From: Bifiguratus adelaidae
Taxonomy: Eukaryota; Mucoromycota; Endogonomycetes; Endogonales
Length of the DNA stretch: 55,067 nt
Direction: 5' to 3'
NCBI GenBank assembly: GCA_002261195.1
Contig: MVBO01000100.1
Location: 1 to 55,067, forward strand
Every line of letters starts with the position of its first letter. Positions within the stretch are counted from its first letter, which is position 1. The notes beneath the pieces are model-generated. The model was not told the DNA's origin and ran no database searches. It was given only the letters and a program-made list of their open reading frames with translations. This document shows, piece after piece, positions 34,501-45,038 of this stretch. The translations under genes and the position numbers were made by a program.

Positions 34501-35564
34501 AGTGAGGAGTAGAAATGGGAAGTCTCGACAGTACGTGAAAGAGTCGCCAAGAGAGCAATGCCCTGAGAAGCATGCGTCAGCCGTGTTCGTCCTTTCCCTT
34601 TCACAGGGATCAGCATGCTACGCTACTTACTCGGTCAAAAAATTCGCTGTTTTCTTCTTCAATCGCTGGCAGAAGCGCACTGACGAAACTGCGAATGATT
34701 GGTCGTAGAGAGTATCCAAGCGGAAGATAAAACCGCTCAAACATGGTGAATAGTAACGGCTGCATAACTAGATATCAATACTTGTCCAAGGCACAGGGCT
34801 AAAGCTGACTTACTTTTGCTGAGGTGGCCGCGTACTGCACAAATGGAAATAACCCCATGGACCATATGTCCAAATCATTTTCCAAGCCTTCCCTCTACGA
34901 TTGCGAACAATCAGCCATTTAGAACACGTTCTGCTAATTGAGACTTACGCCTATGGTTTCGAAGACGTGGTAGTAGACCTCCAGCGTTCGCTGATGAACA
35001 CCGCTAGGGAGTGCTGGATTGAGACATTGGGCTAACCGCTTCGCCAAAATCCCTTTCTTGGGTATCGTGTTGTATTGCGGGTACAATTGTAATGTCTAAA
35101 GAGATTCAGTTTTCTGGCGCCCGCGATATCTCTTGACTTACACTTTTGAGCTTTGTCAAAAAGGCGATAATATCAGCCCATTCTGCGACGGTATCAAACA
35201 TTTGGAGGTTCTTTTCGACATGTTGCTCATACTTTCTGAACCGGGCATCTTTAACCGTACCTAAGTAAACGCGCGATGAGCGGCCATCCTGTTGCGTGCC
35301 AGAAAAACAGGTCATCGTCTTCAAATACTTACCGTCCTGGTTATTGCCTATGCGCGTGCTTCGCGGTGTGAAGGGTGTGTTGATGATTGAGTTTGGCGTG
35401 CTCGGCCGACTTGGTCGTTTATCGTCCAGCCCAGAGTTGTGTAGCAATGGCGAAGGTGACCGAACGCCTGTAGTAGTTCTATTCACCTCCCTGGGAGATG
35501 ACGGTTGAGAGTCATCGCGACGCTCATAGTCAGTGTCAGATGTATCACCAGGAGTACTGGTCAT
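28600..35564 (-). CDS. DOP1: DOP1 (Dopey) family membrane-traffic scaffold
   Basis: Very large leucine-zipper/HEAT-like protein of the Dopey family, which works with Mon2 and the Neo1 flippase at Golgi and endosomes. Read from ATG 35564 (MTSTPGDTSDTDYERRDD). A Ser/Pro-rich N-terminus of about 85 residues leads to the conserved Dopey N-domain: DARFRKYEQHVEKNLQMF, EWADIIAFLTKLKSV, then KRLAQCLNPALPSGVH and SMGLFPFVQYAATSAK, continuing through SLRQPALNYLLRRMPKVDD. The C-terminal conserved region has SLNLRRISYVIFSGAKDQYL, AQLPAVQEKLVELLKLDHS and HYDAYLCLRILLIRFSS. The last codons read VEGDLLEANNVSM. At least fifteen short introns break the roughly 7 kb span; I did not fix every boundary. Identity is secure from both ends. 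Confidence 0.9.
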
Positions 35565-35621
35565 GCTTCAATCGACAGCTAACTCAACGTGGCCCAAAAT
35601 GGTAACCTTTTGTTCTCTAAT

Positions 35622-36506
35622 TCAGTCGTGAAGATTGGAAAGAAACAAACGCTTGCTAGCACCACCATCAATGGTGATCTCTTGTCCAGTACAGAAACCA
35701 TCATCATCTTCTATGAATCTCCATGTCCATTTTGCAATATCCGCTCCTTCACCGACCCTTCCAGCCCAGTGTTGCTCGATACTCTTTGGGCCCAAAGGGG
35801 TCACCGTGGTTGCATTAGGGAATTGATCAATTTCGTGTAGTCGCGCATCTCGAACATCGATTCGTCCTGGAGATATGCAGTTGACACGGATGCGCCTTGG
35901 TGCCAAGCTACTAGCTAACGCGTGTGTTAATCCAATGAGACCGGCTTTGGCTGCAGCGTACTGGGCATCCTATACATTAGCGCACTGTCTAGACGTGCAC
36001 TTCATTCGTCAACTTACACCTTCTTGATTCGGCTGACTCTGGAGTCCACGGATGGAGGATATATTGACGATGCATCCGTGAGACTTTCCGAGTTCTTCAG
36101 CGAGCTCACGCGCGAATAAGAAAGCGCTCGTGAGGTTCGTGCGAAGGTAAAGGTTGAAGGTGTCCAGGGTTGCGTCTTCAATTGGGTTGAACTCCGAGCC
36201 GCCTGACATCCACGGTGAAGCTATTCCGGCGTTGTTAACCAGTGCGTCTAATCCTCCAAACTGTTGAATGACGCTCTTGCAGCTTTGTTTAATCTGTTCT
36301 TCAACAGTAACGTCGCACTCCACAAAGATGAGATTGGAGAAGTAAGGTTGTTTGCTGAGCTGTATCTTCATCTTCTCGATATTCTCCACGTTCTTGTCCA
36401 GCACCGCGACCTTTGCACCTTTTTGTCCGGCAAAGTAGTGCGTCATGTGTACACCGATACCGCCGGCTCCACCAGTCACCAAAACTCTCTTGGCTGCGTT
36501 GGTCAT
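35622..36506 (-). CDS. Short-chain dehydrogenase/reductase, intact
   Basis: NAD(P)-dependent oxidoreductase of the classical SDR type, about 270 residues in two exons with an intron at about 35962-36016. It starts at ATG 36506 (MTNAAKRVLVTGGAGGIGVH); the open frame upstream lacks an ATG. TGGAGGIG is the dinucleotide-binding turn and AVLDKN suggests NAD rather than NADP. ALVNNAGIASPW holds NNAG, CIVNISSIRGL supplies the catalytic Ser, and QYAAAKAGLIGLTHALA the Tyr and Lys. RVNCISPGRI and TGQEITIDGGA close the fold. It reads like fungal 3-ketoacyl-reductase or sugar/polyol dehydrogenase types. Substrate unknown. It lies head-to-tail with DOP1, 57 bp apart. Confidence 0.88.
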
Positions 36507-36659
36507 GGTGGATAGTAGGAGTCCGAAGCAAGAGAAAGCGGTGTCCCCACCGAATACTCCCGCTTTCCCTGGAAGTTCACACGTCGTGTAGCCCAGACGT
36601 TCTTTAAAAGGCAATGCTTCTTCCGCGGATTGATCGATGCGGGGTAATAATGATATGAC

Positions 36660-39600
36660 TTAGTCTTGGAAGAATGGATCATCTACATCAACGTCATCAT
36701 CTACGTCTTCATCCTCATACGATTCACCGCGGCGATCTATGTCTGGACTCGTTGACTTTAGTTTACTTCCTAGATCACTTTGTTTTGTGCTTTGGCTGAT
36801 CAAATCGTCCAAATCTTCAGTCTTATCATCGCGGAAACCTGGCTTGGAAAGGTCCTTGTCATCTAAATGTTCATTGGAAATGGCATCTTGATTCCTATCG
36901 TCAATTTTTTCGTCATTTTTTTCGCATTTGTCTTGTTGTGTAATTGATGTCTTGTTCACCAAAAGTTCGGCTTGCTCAACCTTCGGCGATGATATGATGG
37001 TCGACATAGACATCCCCACAGGTACGCTCGCGGACGCCGACAATTTAGAAGAGGGTATAGAGTTCTCAGACTCGGTCAAACTAGACGCGCTGTCGGGAGT
37101 GGCCAAGGAAGATGGTCGCTGCATGAAGCCAAATATCTGGCTACCACTCTTGCGTGCGGTTTCAAAATCTGGCAAATGTGGGAGGTTTCATGTATGAAAA
37201 AAGTAGAGACTTCCGGTTCTCCTTCTTGTTCCCCGGCGAATCCAGAACATGATCTGTAGGTGTGTTGACGACTCCTCCTGGCGAGGTCAATCCTTGAGCC
37301 GCCTGAAGCTGTTCCATGGACACCTTGAGCGGTGCAGAGTTTCTTCGCTTGGCGTTGTCCTCATGGGCTGTCATGACTTTTTCGTCGGAAATGGTATCGT
37401 AAGTGAGCAAATCTCGGAGCAAGCGCAGAGGGTGGCGATCACGAAACGTAAGCAGACTTTCTACGCGGGGACGAAGTAGAATTGGCCCTAGAGAGCTAAA
37501 CAGTTTTTCCGCGAACGTCGCGTCTGCTTTAAGATTGTCTCTGTAAAGGCTAAGGGGCACAAAGGTCAGGTGATGGCCTTGTGCTCTATAAGCTACCCAT
37601 CCTTACGTGATGAGATGAACTATTAAGGCTTGCAATGTCTTGAAGTTCGGTGATGGCAGCGTGGCGATCAATCTGCCCAAAGCTGTCAATCTGACTTCTT
37701 CGCTTTCCGCTTCAACTATCCACATATGTAGATCAGCACTTCTGGCGATCATTGGAATTGCATGCTCACTTACGCGACGTGTACAATGACTTTAATGGGT
37801 CATAGAGCTCGAATGTGAGTAGACATTCCGGCAACTCCATAAAATAAAGGCGTAGGATACCAGCCACCTGCGTGGGTTCAAGTGGCTTTAATTGTGCTTC
37901 TAGGTTGGATCGGTCGGTGACATTCAAAGTCCTTCGCAACTTGTGTGCTAACTCTAGACTAATCGGCGTCGTCCAAAAGCTCGTAACGTCTGTAATCGAA
38001 AAGCTTAATGAGCGATACATTTGTTTTTTATTCTTACCTTCAGCCTTGGCAGTGGAAGCTTCTATCCGCGAAGAAATCAAAATTCAATAAGCGACACGTC
38101 GTGCTACACGGCAACCACTTACTGCTCTCAATCTCTTTGAGACACGCAGTAACGAAGACAGGAACGGAGACTCGATCAGCTCGCACGGCATCATCCAACG
38201 GAACGCCGAAGATTTGCTCTGTATAGCACTTAGAGGAGCTAGAAGAAACACGACTTGTTCGCCATTCATGCGCTTACCGTTCACGACACCGTGATAAAAG
38301 CTTTCATAGAGAATAGGTCGCGGCGCGAATGATCCTGTGCGATATTGCTCAACAATGTATTGTACCTCATTGTCTGGTACAAGCGCTTCTTGAAACATCA
38401 AAAGTCGGTCACAGATAGCTTTTGATGCTGGAAGCGTGTTTGACATTGAGCCGGCGAGGTTGATGAACGCTGTGTCACAGGATTGACGATTGAGTATACG
38501 GTGATGCAAATATCGTCATGAAAAACGCGTACCATCTTTGATAGCTTGTATCCGCATCCGCTCCGCTGCTTCCATCTCGTCATAATGGGCAAACTAGACA
38601 ACAGTCATGATGACGTCCGAGACCCAAATAATGTCTTACCAGCTGCTCTTCAAGATGCATTCGCATATCTTCCGCTGTGATCACAGCTTTACGATAATTT
38701 GAATCAGCCGCATCGGCGTCTTCACGCGCCTTCTTATAAGAAATGGTGCCGCTGCTATGTCCACTACCAGATGTGAGGCTGGAAAGTCGATCGAATAGTC
38801 CATGTTTTGCACTGTCGGCATTTGCTTGTTCCCCGGCAAGTTTCCATTGATAGAGGGATTGTGAGTTGTTAAAAAACTTGTTGCCTCGACCGGTAATTAA
38901 TCGCAGATAGCCTCCATACGCGAACTGTTGTCCGACTTCCTCAACGTTGAGAGAGTCTCCTTCCTCGACAAATTCGTCTCTATGGTCAGAAATCCACCGG
39001 CCAATGTCTTCTCCAGAGGAAACGTTATGATATGTACCGAGGAGAGGAGTTTTGTGTTCCCGACGAGGAATGCCATCAAACATTCGCTTCGAAAGAAGCG
39101 TCATATCCGCAATCGAAAACATCTTTGTACCTATATGATGTTGCTTGGCGTCATTGATTGCAGCCTGGGTCGGTTGTGACGCACTCGGCATATCCGCATC
39201 ATTGGTCTCATTCTGGTCGTACTGTTCAATCTTGCCTAAAGGTGCTGCGTTTGCAGCAGCTTCTTCGGTTTTATCTGCCTCCTAAAGAGGACTCAGCGTG
39301 AAAGCTCACAACTAGTACGTTGCGCATACCATGCACTTTTGAACATATGCTCTCCTTGTCTGCTCTACTTGCTGTAGCATGTGATCGAACTGTTTAATCT
39401 TGATTTCCATGGTTCCTCGACCGGCGTTGATCGTTTTCCTATAAGCCTCCAATTGACTCTTCAAGGGATTGATAACCTGTGATACTTATTCAGAATGCTT
39501 CTCCTCACATGTCAGTTTCCTAGTCTTTTACCGTTTCTCTCATGCCTTGTGCTGAAGCTTTGTGACCGGCACCCAGGGCGGAGCACTCTTGCTTGACGCT

Positions 39601-39909
39601 TGCAAAGCTTCGCTTCAGGCCAGCGCCTTCGTCTTTCTGAAAGGCACTAGACTGCAGAACCCCTAAAGCTCCAAGAGCACCCAAGTCCTGAAGTTTGGCA
39701 CCATAATTTTCTTCGATAGATACACGCTCCTCCAGAAACTTGAGTATTTCGTCGTTCTCTTGCTTGGCTTGCGTGAGTTTGCGATGCAGGGTTTCGAGAC
39801 CTTTATCGAATTTTGGAACAGCTTTGGCGAAAAGCTCGTTTGTTGTGGCATCATCACCGTAGGCAGGCGGTGACCAAAAGGAGGTCGAGAAAGACGCCGC
39901 CGTTGCCAT
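36660..39909 (-). CDS. F-BAR/DEP/RhoGAP protein (Rgd2/Rga8-like)
   Basis: Regulator of Rho-family GTPases that binds curved membrane. It starts at ATG 39909 (MATAASFSTSFWSPPAYGDD). The F-BAR domain follows (AVPKFDKGLETLHRKLTQ, RVSIEENYGAKLQDLG, LKSQLEAYRKTINAG, FDHMLQQVEQTRRAYVQKC). A DEP domain is inserted as in Rgd2 (PLLGTYHNVSSGEDIGRWIS, VGQQFAYGGYLRLITGRGN), after which the F-BAR second half resumes (YRKAVITAEDMRMHLEEQL, LFQEALVPDNEVQ). The RhoGAP part reads IFGVPLDDAVRADR, VPVFVTACLKEIES, LEPTQVAGILRLYFMELPE and LSSLGPILLRPRVES. I do not see the usual GxxR arginine-finger motif. The tail is acidic, Ser-rich and ends DPFFQD. Near 37174 the frame must shift by one base to join the tail. 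Several introns are present. Confidence 0.85.
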
Positions 39910-41352
39910 TAGACTCGCCTTGTAGACCGGCGTGTCTGTACCAGTTTCGTGCAAAACGTGACGGTTACCCTGGTTTCCTTTTCGGGACAAAAACGCACTA
40001 AAAGAGATCCAAGCTGTTGCGAGGATGTCAAATGGAGGGGAAAGCGCAAGTAGACTGACCAGCCCACTGCAACACACGCCTGCCTGCGGTTGGGAGAGAG
40101 CAGTTAGGTAGTTACTAAGGTTGAAAAGATAGTATAGACGCGACGTTCCTCAATCGACTGCGGTACTCCCTGACTCTTTCAGTCTATCTAGAGCGGCAGG
40201 TCTCTATGTGTCATTTTAAGCTACATTAGCAACCATTCATGTCTGGATCGGAGACAACAATCTGCGTGTGTCTCCGTTATCTACGTTACTCAGATTTGAG
40301 AGTACCAGATTTTCTATTTGCTTGTGAAACGAGTGTAATATAAGGTCTGATGGAGATCCGGTGATAACGCTAAGAAATAACCAGAGGGGTCCTAGGCCAA
40401 ACCGCTTACCACAAGCGTCCATGTCCACATTTAATCCAGAGCATGGAATATGACGTAAGTGGCTCGTTTTAGTCCATATGTCATTTTAGGTTAAAGGCTT
40501 TCAAGCTAAAGCTTTGGGTTCAAGGTTTCTCAAAGCAGCCGCAGGGTTTGTTGAAAAAGCTATTTGACATCAGCGGAGGTGTGGACCAAATGCTGATTGA
40601 TTGTACATCGGTTGCACCCTCATGTATGCGATCGTCGAATGCGATCCAATCTCTTTTAACGCCAACCATGACCATAAACCCAAACAAATCTGATTCGCAC
40701 CAAAAAACGTCGATGTCAGGGCACCCAAAAATTCCTAAGAGCGGTCAAGAATCGGCATATCCTTGTATCGAAATTCAAAACAAATCTGTAAAGGTCCAGT
40801 ACATCCTGGAACAATTGCAGTCAAGCCACCGTGTCATCGAATCGAAGAAATGGCTAGAATTTGTCGATGCATAACAACCCTAACCGCCATGTCGTAAGAC
40901 ACCTTACCTAATTGGGGAAGTGCCTCTCAACCTTAAACCATACAGCAGACACACAATTTTTAGTGCCTTTGTCTCTACTAAACGTCTTTTGCATTTTTCT
41001 CCCTCTTTCGCGGCTTTTTACCACTGCAGACATAACTTGTAAATCTTCGAGTAATCTTGCGTGTCTCTATCACCTGGATATCGACTTTTACTATCGCCAA
41101 GCACTAGTACTATCGCACTTTTCTCACCGACCCTTCAACAGACGACGCACACGCGTTTGCAACAGCGTTTTTTCCGCGCTTATATCCCAACTGACCAGTA
41201 GTTGAATTCACGTCAACTCGTTGGTTCCTATCGAGTCGACAAGGTAGCGCAAATTCTTTTGTCTTCACAATCCAGTTATGAGTATACTTCTCCCCAACAG
41301 CTAGAACTTCACCTGCGTTTTCTAGCGAAGCAAGTGCGTTCTATCTATTCCA
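39910..41352. other. Intergenic region and leader of the SAM/HMG gene
   Basis: 1.4 kb without a gene I can support. Two frames (plus 40548-40874, minus 40237-40428) are open but start from non-ATG codons or lack any recognisable motif. From about 40950 to 41200 the plus strand looks like a transcribed leader, with an open but ATG-less frame running into the SAM/HMG gene. Confidence 0.4.
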
Positions 41353-43144
41353 TGGCGAACAAATTGTCCACAGTATCACAAATACTACAAAACCAAACGG
41401 AGTCGCCTGACTTTGGCCAGGCAATACCGACTCAGGTCAAATACGACTTATCGGAGCAACAAGTGGTGGATTTCTTGGCAAAATGCGGCATAGCTCAGTA
41501 TACAGACGTCTTCCTTAGCGAAGGATTCGACCAGGTCAGCAGCATACTCGACGTCACCGAGCAGGATCTTATCGCTATGGGGGTCAAACGTGGTCATCGT
41601 CGTTTATTGCAACGCGAGGTGGCTACGATGAAAGGTGTCCCTGTCACCACACCTCTCGCGGTCGATCATGGCATTCACAATGGTTCCCCTGCCCAGTCCT
41701 CTTCAGGTAGAGTACCACAATAAGCACAAGTTGTGTTCCAACTGAATTTTTCTAAACAGATGCCGGCGCAAATTCGACCGCAGGCCCGAGACACGTCTCA
41801 AGTACAAGTAGCGGTTTGGGTTTTTCTCAAACAAGCGGAAGTGTATCTGGTGGGTCGTCAAACTTTAGAGGCACGTCGACGTCGCTCTCAGGTCGTCGCA
41901 ACAGCAGTCTCCCCTCGACCGAGGATGACAATGGCATGAGCGGTATGAGCGATACTCGGTCGGACCACAAAAGGAAATATCGCAGACATGCGAAGCCGGA
42001 TAAGAATGCACCAGTAAAACCGCCTTCGGCGTACGTGATGTTCTCCAACCGTGTGCGCGCAGAACTGAAGGATCACAATATGTCTTTCACGGACTTGGCC
42101 AAGATTGTCGGTGATCGATGGAACGCTATCAGTGCGGAAGAGAAGGCAGAATACGAGATGATTGCTGCGCGCGCCAAAGAAGATTATCTTAGCGCTTTGA
42201 TCGACTATGAACAAACAGATGAGTATAAGGTATGTATCCTCTCTCATTTCCTGTTCAGCCAAGTGTCTCCGATCACTCACCACTTCTTCCTCGCACAGAA
42301 CTATCATCAATATCTTAGCGATTTCAAGTCCAAGCACGAAGCTGCGGCAAGACCTGTTGGCAAGCCGAGAAAGCGAGCCAAAGCTGAATCGCCCAGTTCA
42401 GGCTCCATGGCCGACTCCTCTTCGTACGGGAATGGCAATGGGAACGGCAATAGCAGCAGTGGTTCCAATGGTAATGGAAATGGCAATGGCAGCGGTAATG
42501 GCCATTTCAATATGGACTCAAAAGGGTACGGGACATCTTACATGAAGCGACGGGATTCGTCCCAAGGATCTCCACGTGTCAGTCCTCAAGCGGACTCGCC
42601 AAACGTCCATACGCCGAATTACGTACAAAATCAACATAATTTCATTGTTAATCGCCAGCCTGGTCAATACGTTTCGTCTTCCTCATCCTCATCATCCAAT
42701 CACCACTTCCACTACCGCCCTTACTATGGTCGTCTTTCAGGCTATCCAGAACCATATCAACCTTCACTGCGCAGTTATTCCAACAGATTGCCGGCTCCAT
42801 CCGTCAGTCCGAGCGCAGACGCATCGATATCTTCCATGTCATCAACTCCAGTCAGCACTCCACAATTTCAGCCCGGTCCTGTGCCGGAAGAAAAGTCTGA
42901 AGCAAGTGCAGATAATCAAGATGACCAAACGACTATACCACCGCCATATTCACCAAGATCTGGCAGGCGAACGCGGTCATCCGCTCGTCTGGGTCATTCG
43001 CAGGACAGAGATGTCATCATGGCTTCGGCATCTCCGGCGACTGAGCCCCAAAATCCCACTGGTAGGACTTTGAGATCTGCTTCTCATGACGCCTCCAGCG
43101 GAGCGAGAAATGATATTCAAAGCCAAAAAGATCACGATACATAG
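41353..43144 (+). CDS. SAM-domain plus HMG-box transcription factor
   Basis: Probable nuclear DNA-binding regulator. Starts at ATG 41353 (MANKLSTVSQILQNQ); the longer frame upstream has only a TTG. Three exons join at introns 41706-41760 and about 42229-42298. Residues of about 35-100 form a sterile-alpha-motif domain: SEQQVVDFLAKCGIAQYTDV, FLSEGFDQVSSILDVTEQDL, IAMGVKRGHRRLLQREV. The HMG box lies near residues 210-280: PVKPPSAYVMFSNRVRAELK, DLAKIVGDRWNAISAEEKAE and YEMIAARAKEDYLSALIDYE. A basic stretch (GKPRKRAKAE), a Gly/Asn/Ser repeat and a long Ser/Pro-rich tail follow. HMG boxes of this kind occur in fungal mating-type and stress regulators. The added SAM domain points to homotypic or protein-protein association. 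Specific role not inferable. Confidence 0.85.
42425..42507 (+). repeat. Gly-Asn/Ser-Asn low-complexity repeat within the SAM/HMG gene
   Basis: Imperfect tandem copies of GGNAAT-type hexamers encode alternating Gly-Asn with Ser interruptions (GNGNGNGNSSSGSNGNGNGN). It lies between the HMG box and the Ser/Pro tail, a likely length-variable linker. Confidence 0.7.
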
Positions 43145-43733
43145 TTTGTGTACTTGCCGTTGTTTATAATGTACATTATGGCAATGTATGCTTCATTTTG
43201 CTCGGATGATCTACCATTCTAGCCTTGAGCGAATAGAACGTGCGCAAATAACTCAAGCGACAAGCTTAAACTGCTCGTTGTATTGGACGTATCTAAATTT
43301 GAAAACTGCTCGGAATCCATGCGAGTCTAAGCCACAATTTCGTCCAGCGGCTATTTCATCCCTCCTCCGGCCATCCTTGCTTCCTTCTCTGACATTCCCT
43401 TCGTGAAAAGTTACCTAACAACTCACGAATTCATCTGATTATGTGAGTATCTGGCTGATCATATGGGTGGATTCTGGCAAGTACAGGCGGGTGAGTTGAG
43501 GTTGGATGGATGGGTGGAGAGACAGGATTGATCCGCTGGCCCAGTCTTGTCTATCCATCCGTCCAAAGGATCGGTCCAAGGAGGCTCTGGAAGAACATAG
43601 GTAGAATGGGCACTAGGTTTACTTGCAGATGGACATCTTCTGTGGGCAAAATGTGTCGTTCGTCAGCCTTCCAACATGCATTTCAGTACCATGCAATGAT
43701 CACTTGACTAACGTAGCTTGGTTTCTGTAGCAA
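43145..43733. other. Spacer and leader of RPS2, probably with a 5'-UTR intron
   Basis: After the SAM/HMG stop no gene is seen until RPS2. A good donor (gcgg|gtgagt at 43491) and a branch-point plus acceptor (cttgactaacg ... tttctgtag, ending 43730) directly before the RPS2 ATG predict a leader intron of about 240 nt, about four times the usual intron length here. The extra length contains a strong hairpin described as a candidate RNA. Confidence 0.5.
43498..43638 (+). ncRNA. Candidate H/ACA-type small nucleolar RNA in the RPS2 leader intron
   Basis: The arms 43504-43511 and 43553-43560 are perfectly complementary (8 bp). An inner stem pairs 43520-43529 with 43543-43552, using two G-U pairs. 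Immediately after the hairpin comes AAAGGA (43565-43570), which fits an H box (ANANNA). An ACA triplet sits 63 nt later at 43633-43635, the right distance for a second hairpin and three terminal bases. The second hairpin is weak on inspection and the first loop is lopsided, so this is a proposal only. Host and location are plausible because ribosomal protein introns often carry snoRNAs. Confidence 0.3.
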
Positions 43734-43901
43734 ATGGCTGACTCAGCACCGGCCGATAGTCGTGGTAAGTGTCATTGGCAACCTTTCAAATAGCAATGTG
43801 AAAGAGATCGCTCATGAGCGAACAATCTCTTGACTTGTCGCTAGAACACTTAATGACAGGTTGACTCACTCAAACTTATCGTAGGACGTGGCGGTTTTGG
43901 A

Positions 43902-43942
<41 letters not shown>

Positions 43943-44688
43943 ACGCGGTCGTGGACGTGGCGACGACAAGGACAAGGAATGGTACGTGGTCCATCACAAT
44001 GCATCTTAGGTCTTGTCTTACCATTGAACTCAGGGTTCCTGTCACCAAGCTCGGTCGCCTTGTGAAGGATGGCAAGATCAAGTCCATGGAGGAGATCTAT
44101 CTCTTCTCTCTCCCCATCAAGGAATACCAAATCGTTGATTACTTCTTGCCCAAGCTCAAGGATGAGGTCATGAAGATCACCCCCGTGCAAAAGCAAACCA
44201 CTGCCGGTCAACGTACCCGCTTCAAGGCTTTCGTTGTCATTGGTGACTCTGATGGCCACGTTGGTCTCGGGGTCAAGTGTTCCAAGGAAGTGGCCACTGC
44301 CATTCGCGGAGGCATCATTCTCGCCAAACTCTCCGTCATCCCAGTTCGTCGTGGATACTGGGGTTCTGCTCTCGGTGAACCTCACACCGTTCCTTGCAAG
44401 GTCACTGGCAAGTGTGGATCCTCCATCACTCGTCTCGTCCCTGCTCCCCGTGGTACAGGCATTGTCGCTGCCCCCACTCCCAAGCGTCTGCTCCAACTCG
44501 CCGGTATCACGGATTGTTACACGTCATCCAAGGGTGCCACGCGTACACTCGGTAACTTTGTCAAGGCTACTTTTGCCGCCATTGGTAACACCTACGCGTT
44601 CTTGACACCTGACCTCTGGCTAGAGACCGTGTTCACCAAGGCACCCTACCAAGAGTACACCGATTTCCTTGCCCAAAAGAGAAAGTAA
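43734..44688 (+). CDS. RPS2: 40S ribosomal protein S2 (uS5)
   Basis: Small-subunit ribosomal protein at the mRNA entrance and decoding region. Exons are 43734-43764, 43885-43981 and 44035-44688. It opens [16 protein letters not shown] and then a run of Arg-Gly dipeptides, the usual methylated RGG tail of eukaryotic S2. The body is strongly conserved: [102 protein letters not shown] and [16 protein letters not shown]. It ends FLAQKRK. Codons here favour C-ending forms more than in the neighbours, as expected for a highly expressed gene. Intron 1 (43765-43884) is 120 nt and contains a palindromic hairpin. Certain identification. Confidence 0.98.
43903..43963 (+). repeat. GGTCGT tandem hexamer repeat encoding Arg-Gly
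   Basis: About nine near-perfect copies of a GGTCGT/GGACGT hexamer at the start of RPS2 exon 2, encoding the RG tail. The run is pure enough to vary in copy number between strains. Confidence 0.8.
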
Positions 44689-45038
44689 CCATGTCACCAT
44701 CCATCTGTAATTTGATTGGTTGATGAGATGCGATAAACGTAAATTCGATCTCAGATTTTGGCGCTCGATTAGTCATCCGTCTATTGTAAACTACTAGAGC
44801 GATTTTCTGCTCTGTTTCCAGTGCTTCATTCTCTTCCCCCTCTTCCCTTCTCTCCTCTTCTCTCGCTGTCTATTGTTGACTTTATATTTTTTTTATTGCT
44901 CTACTCTTGTGTTGGTTGACGCATATCACTCGCTTGTCTGCAGGAGACATTGGGAAACAGAAAAAAAGGGGCTCGGTATTTTCTTTCTTTCTGTTTGCCT
45001 TGACTGCAGTGACTTTCGACTCGCACCGCTCTTTCAGC
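44689..45038. other. RPS2 3' end and bZIP promoter/leader
   Basis: No gene seen. It holds the RPS2 3' UTR, then a C/T-rich stretch (about 44820-44870), a T-run (44886-44895) and the leader of the bZIP gene. I find no ATG in the last 150 bases before the bZIP start, so GCN4-like upstream ORF control is not indicated. Confidence 0.5.

Noticed and set aside
40548-40874. 108-codon plus-strand frame between RhoGAP and the SAM/HMG gene
   Set aside because: It starts at TTG, has no recognisable motif and no splice context; the reverse strand is equally uninformative.
43866-44496. Long minus-strand ORFs opposite RPS2
   Set aside because: They are shadows of a strongly codon-biased ribosomal protein gene and of the GGTCGT repeat; no family motif is seen.
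44760-45038. Upstream ORFs controlling the bZIP gene as in GCN4
   Set aside because: No ATG is present in the proximal leader, so that form of control is not supported.
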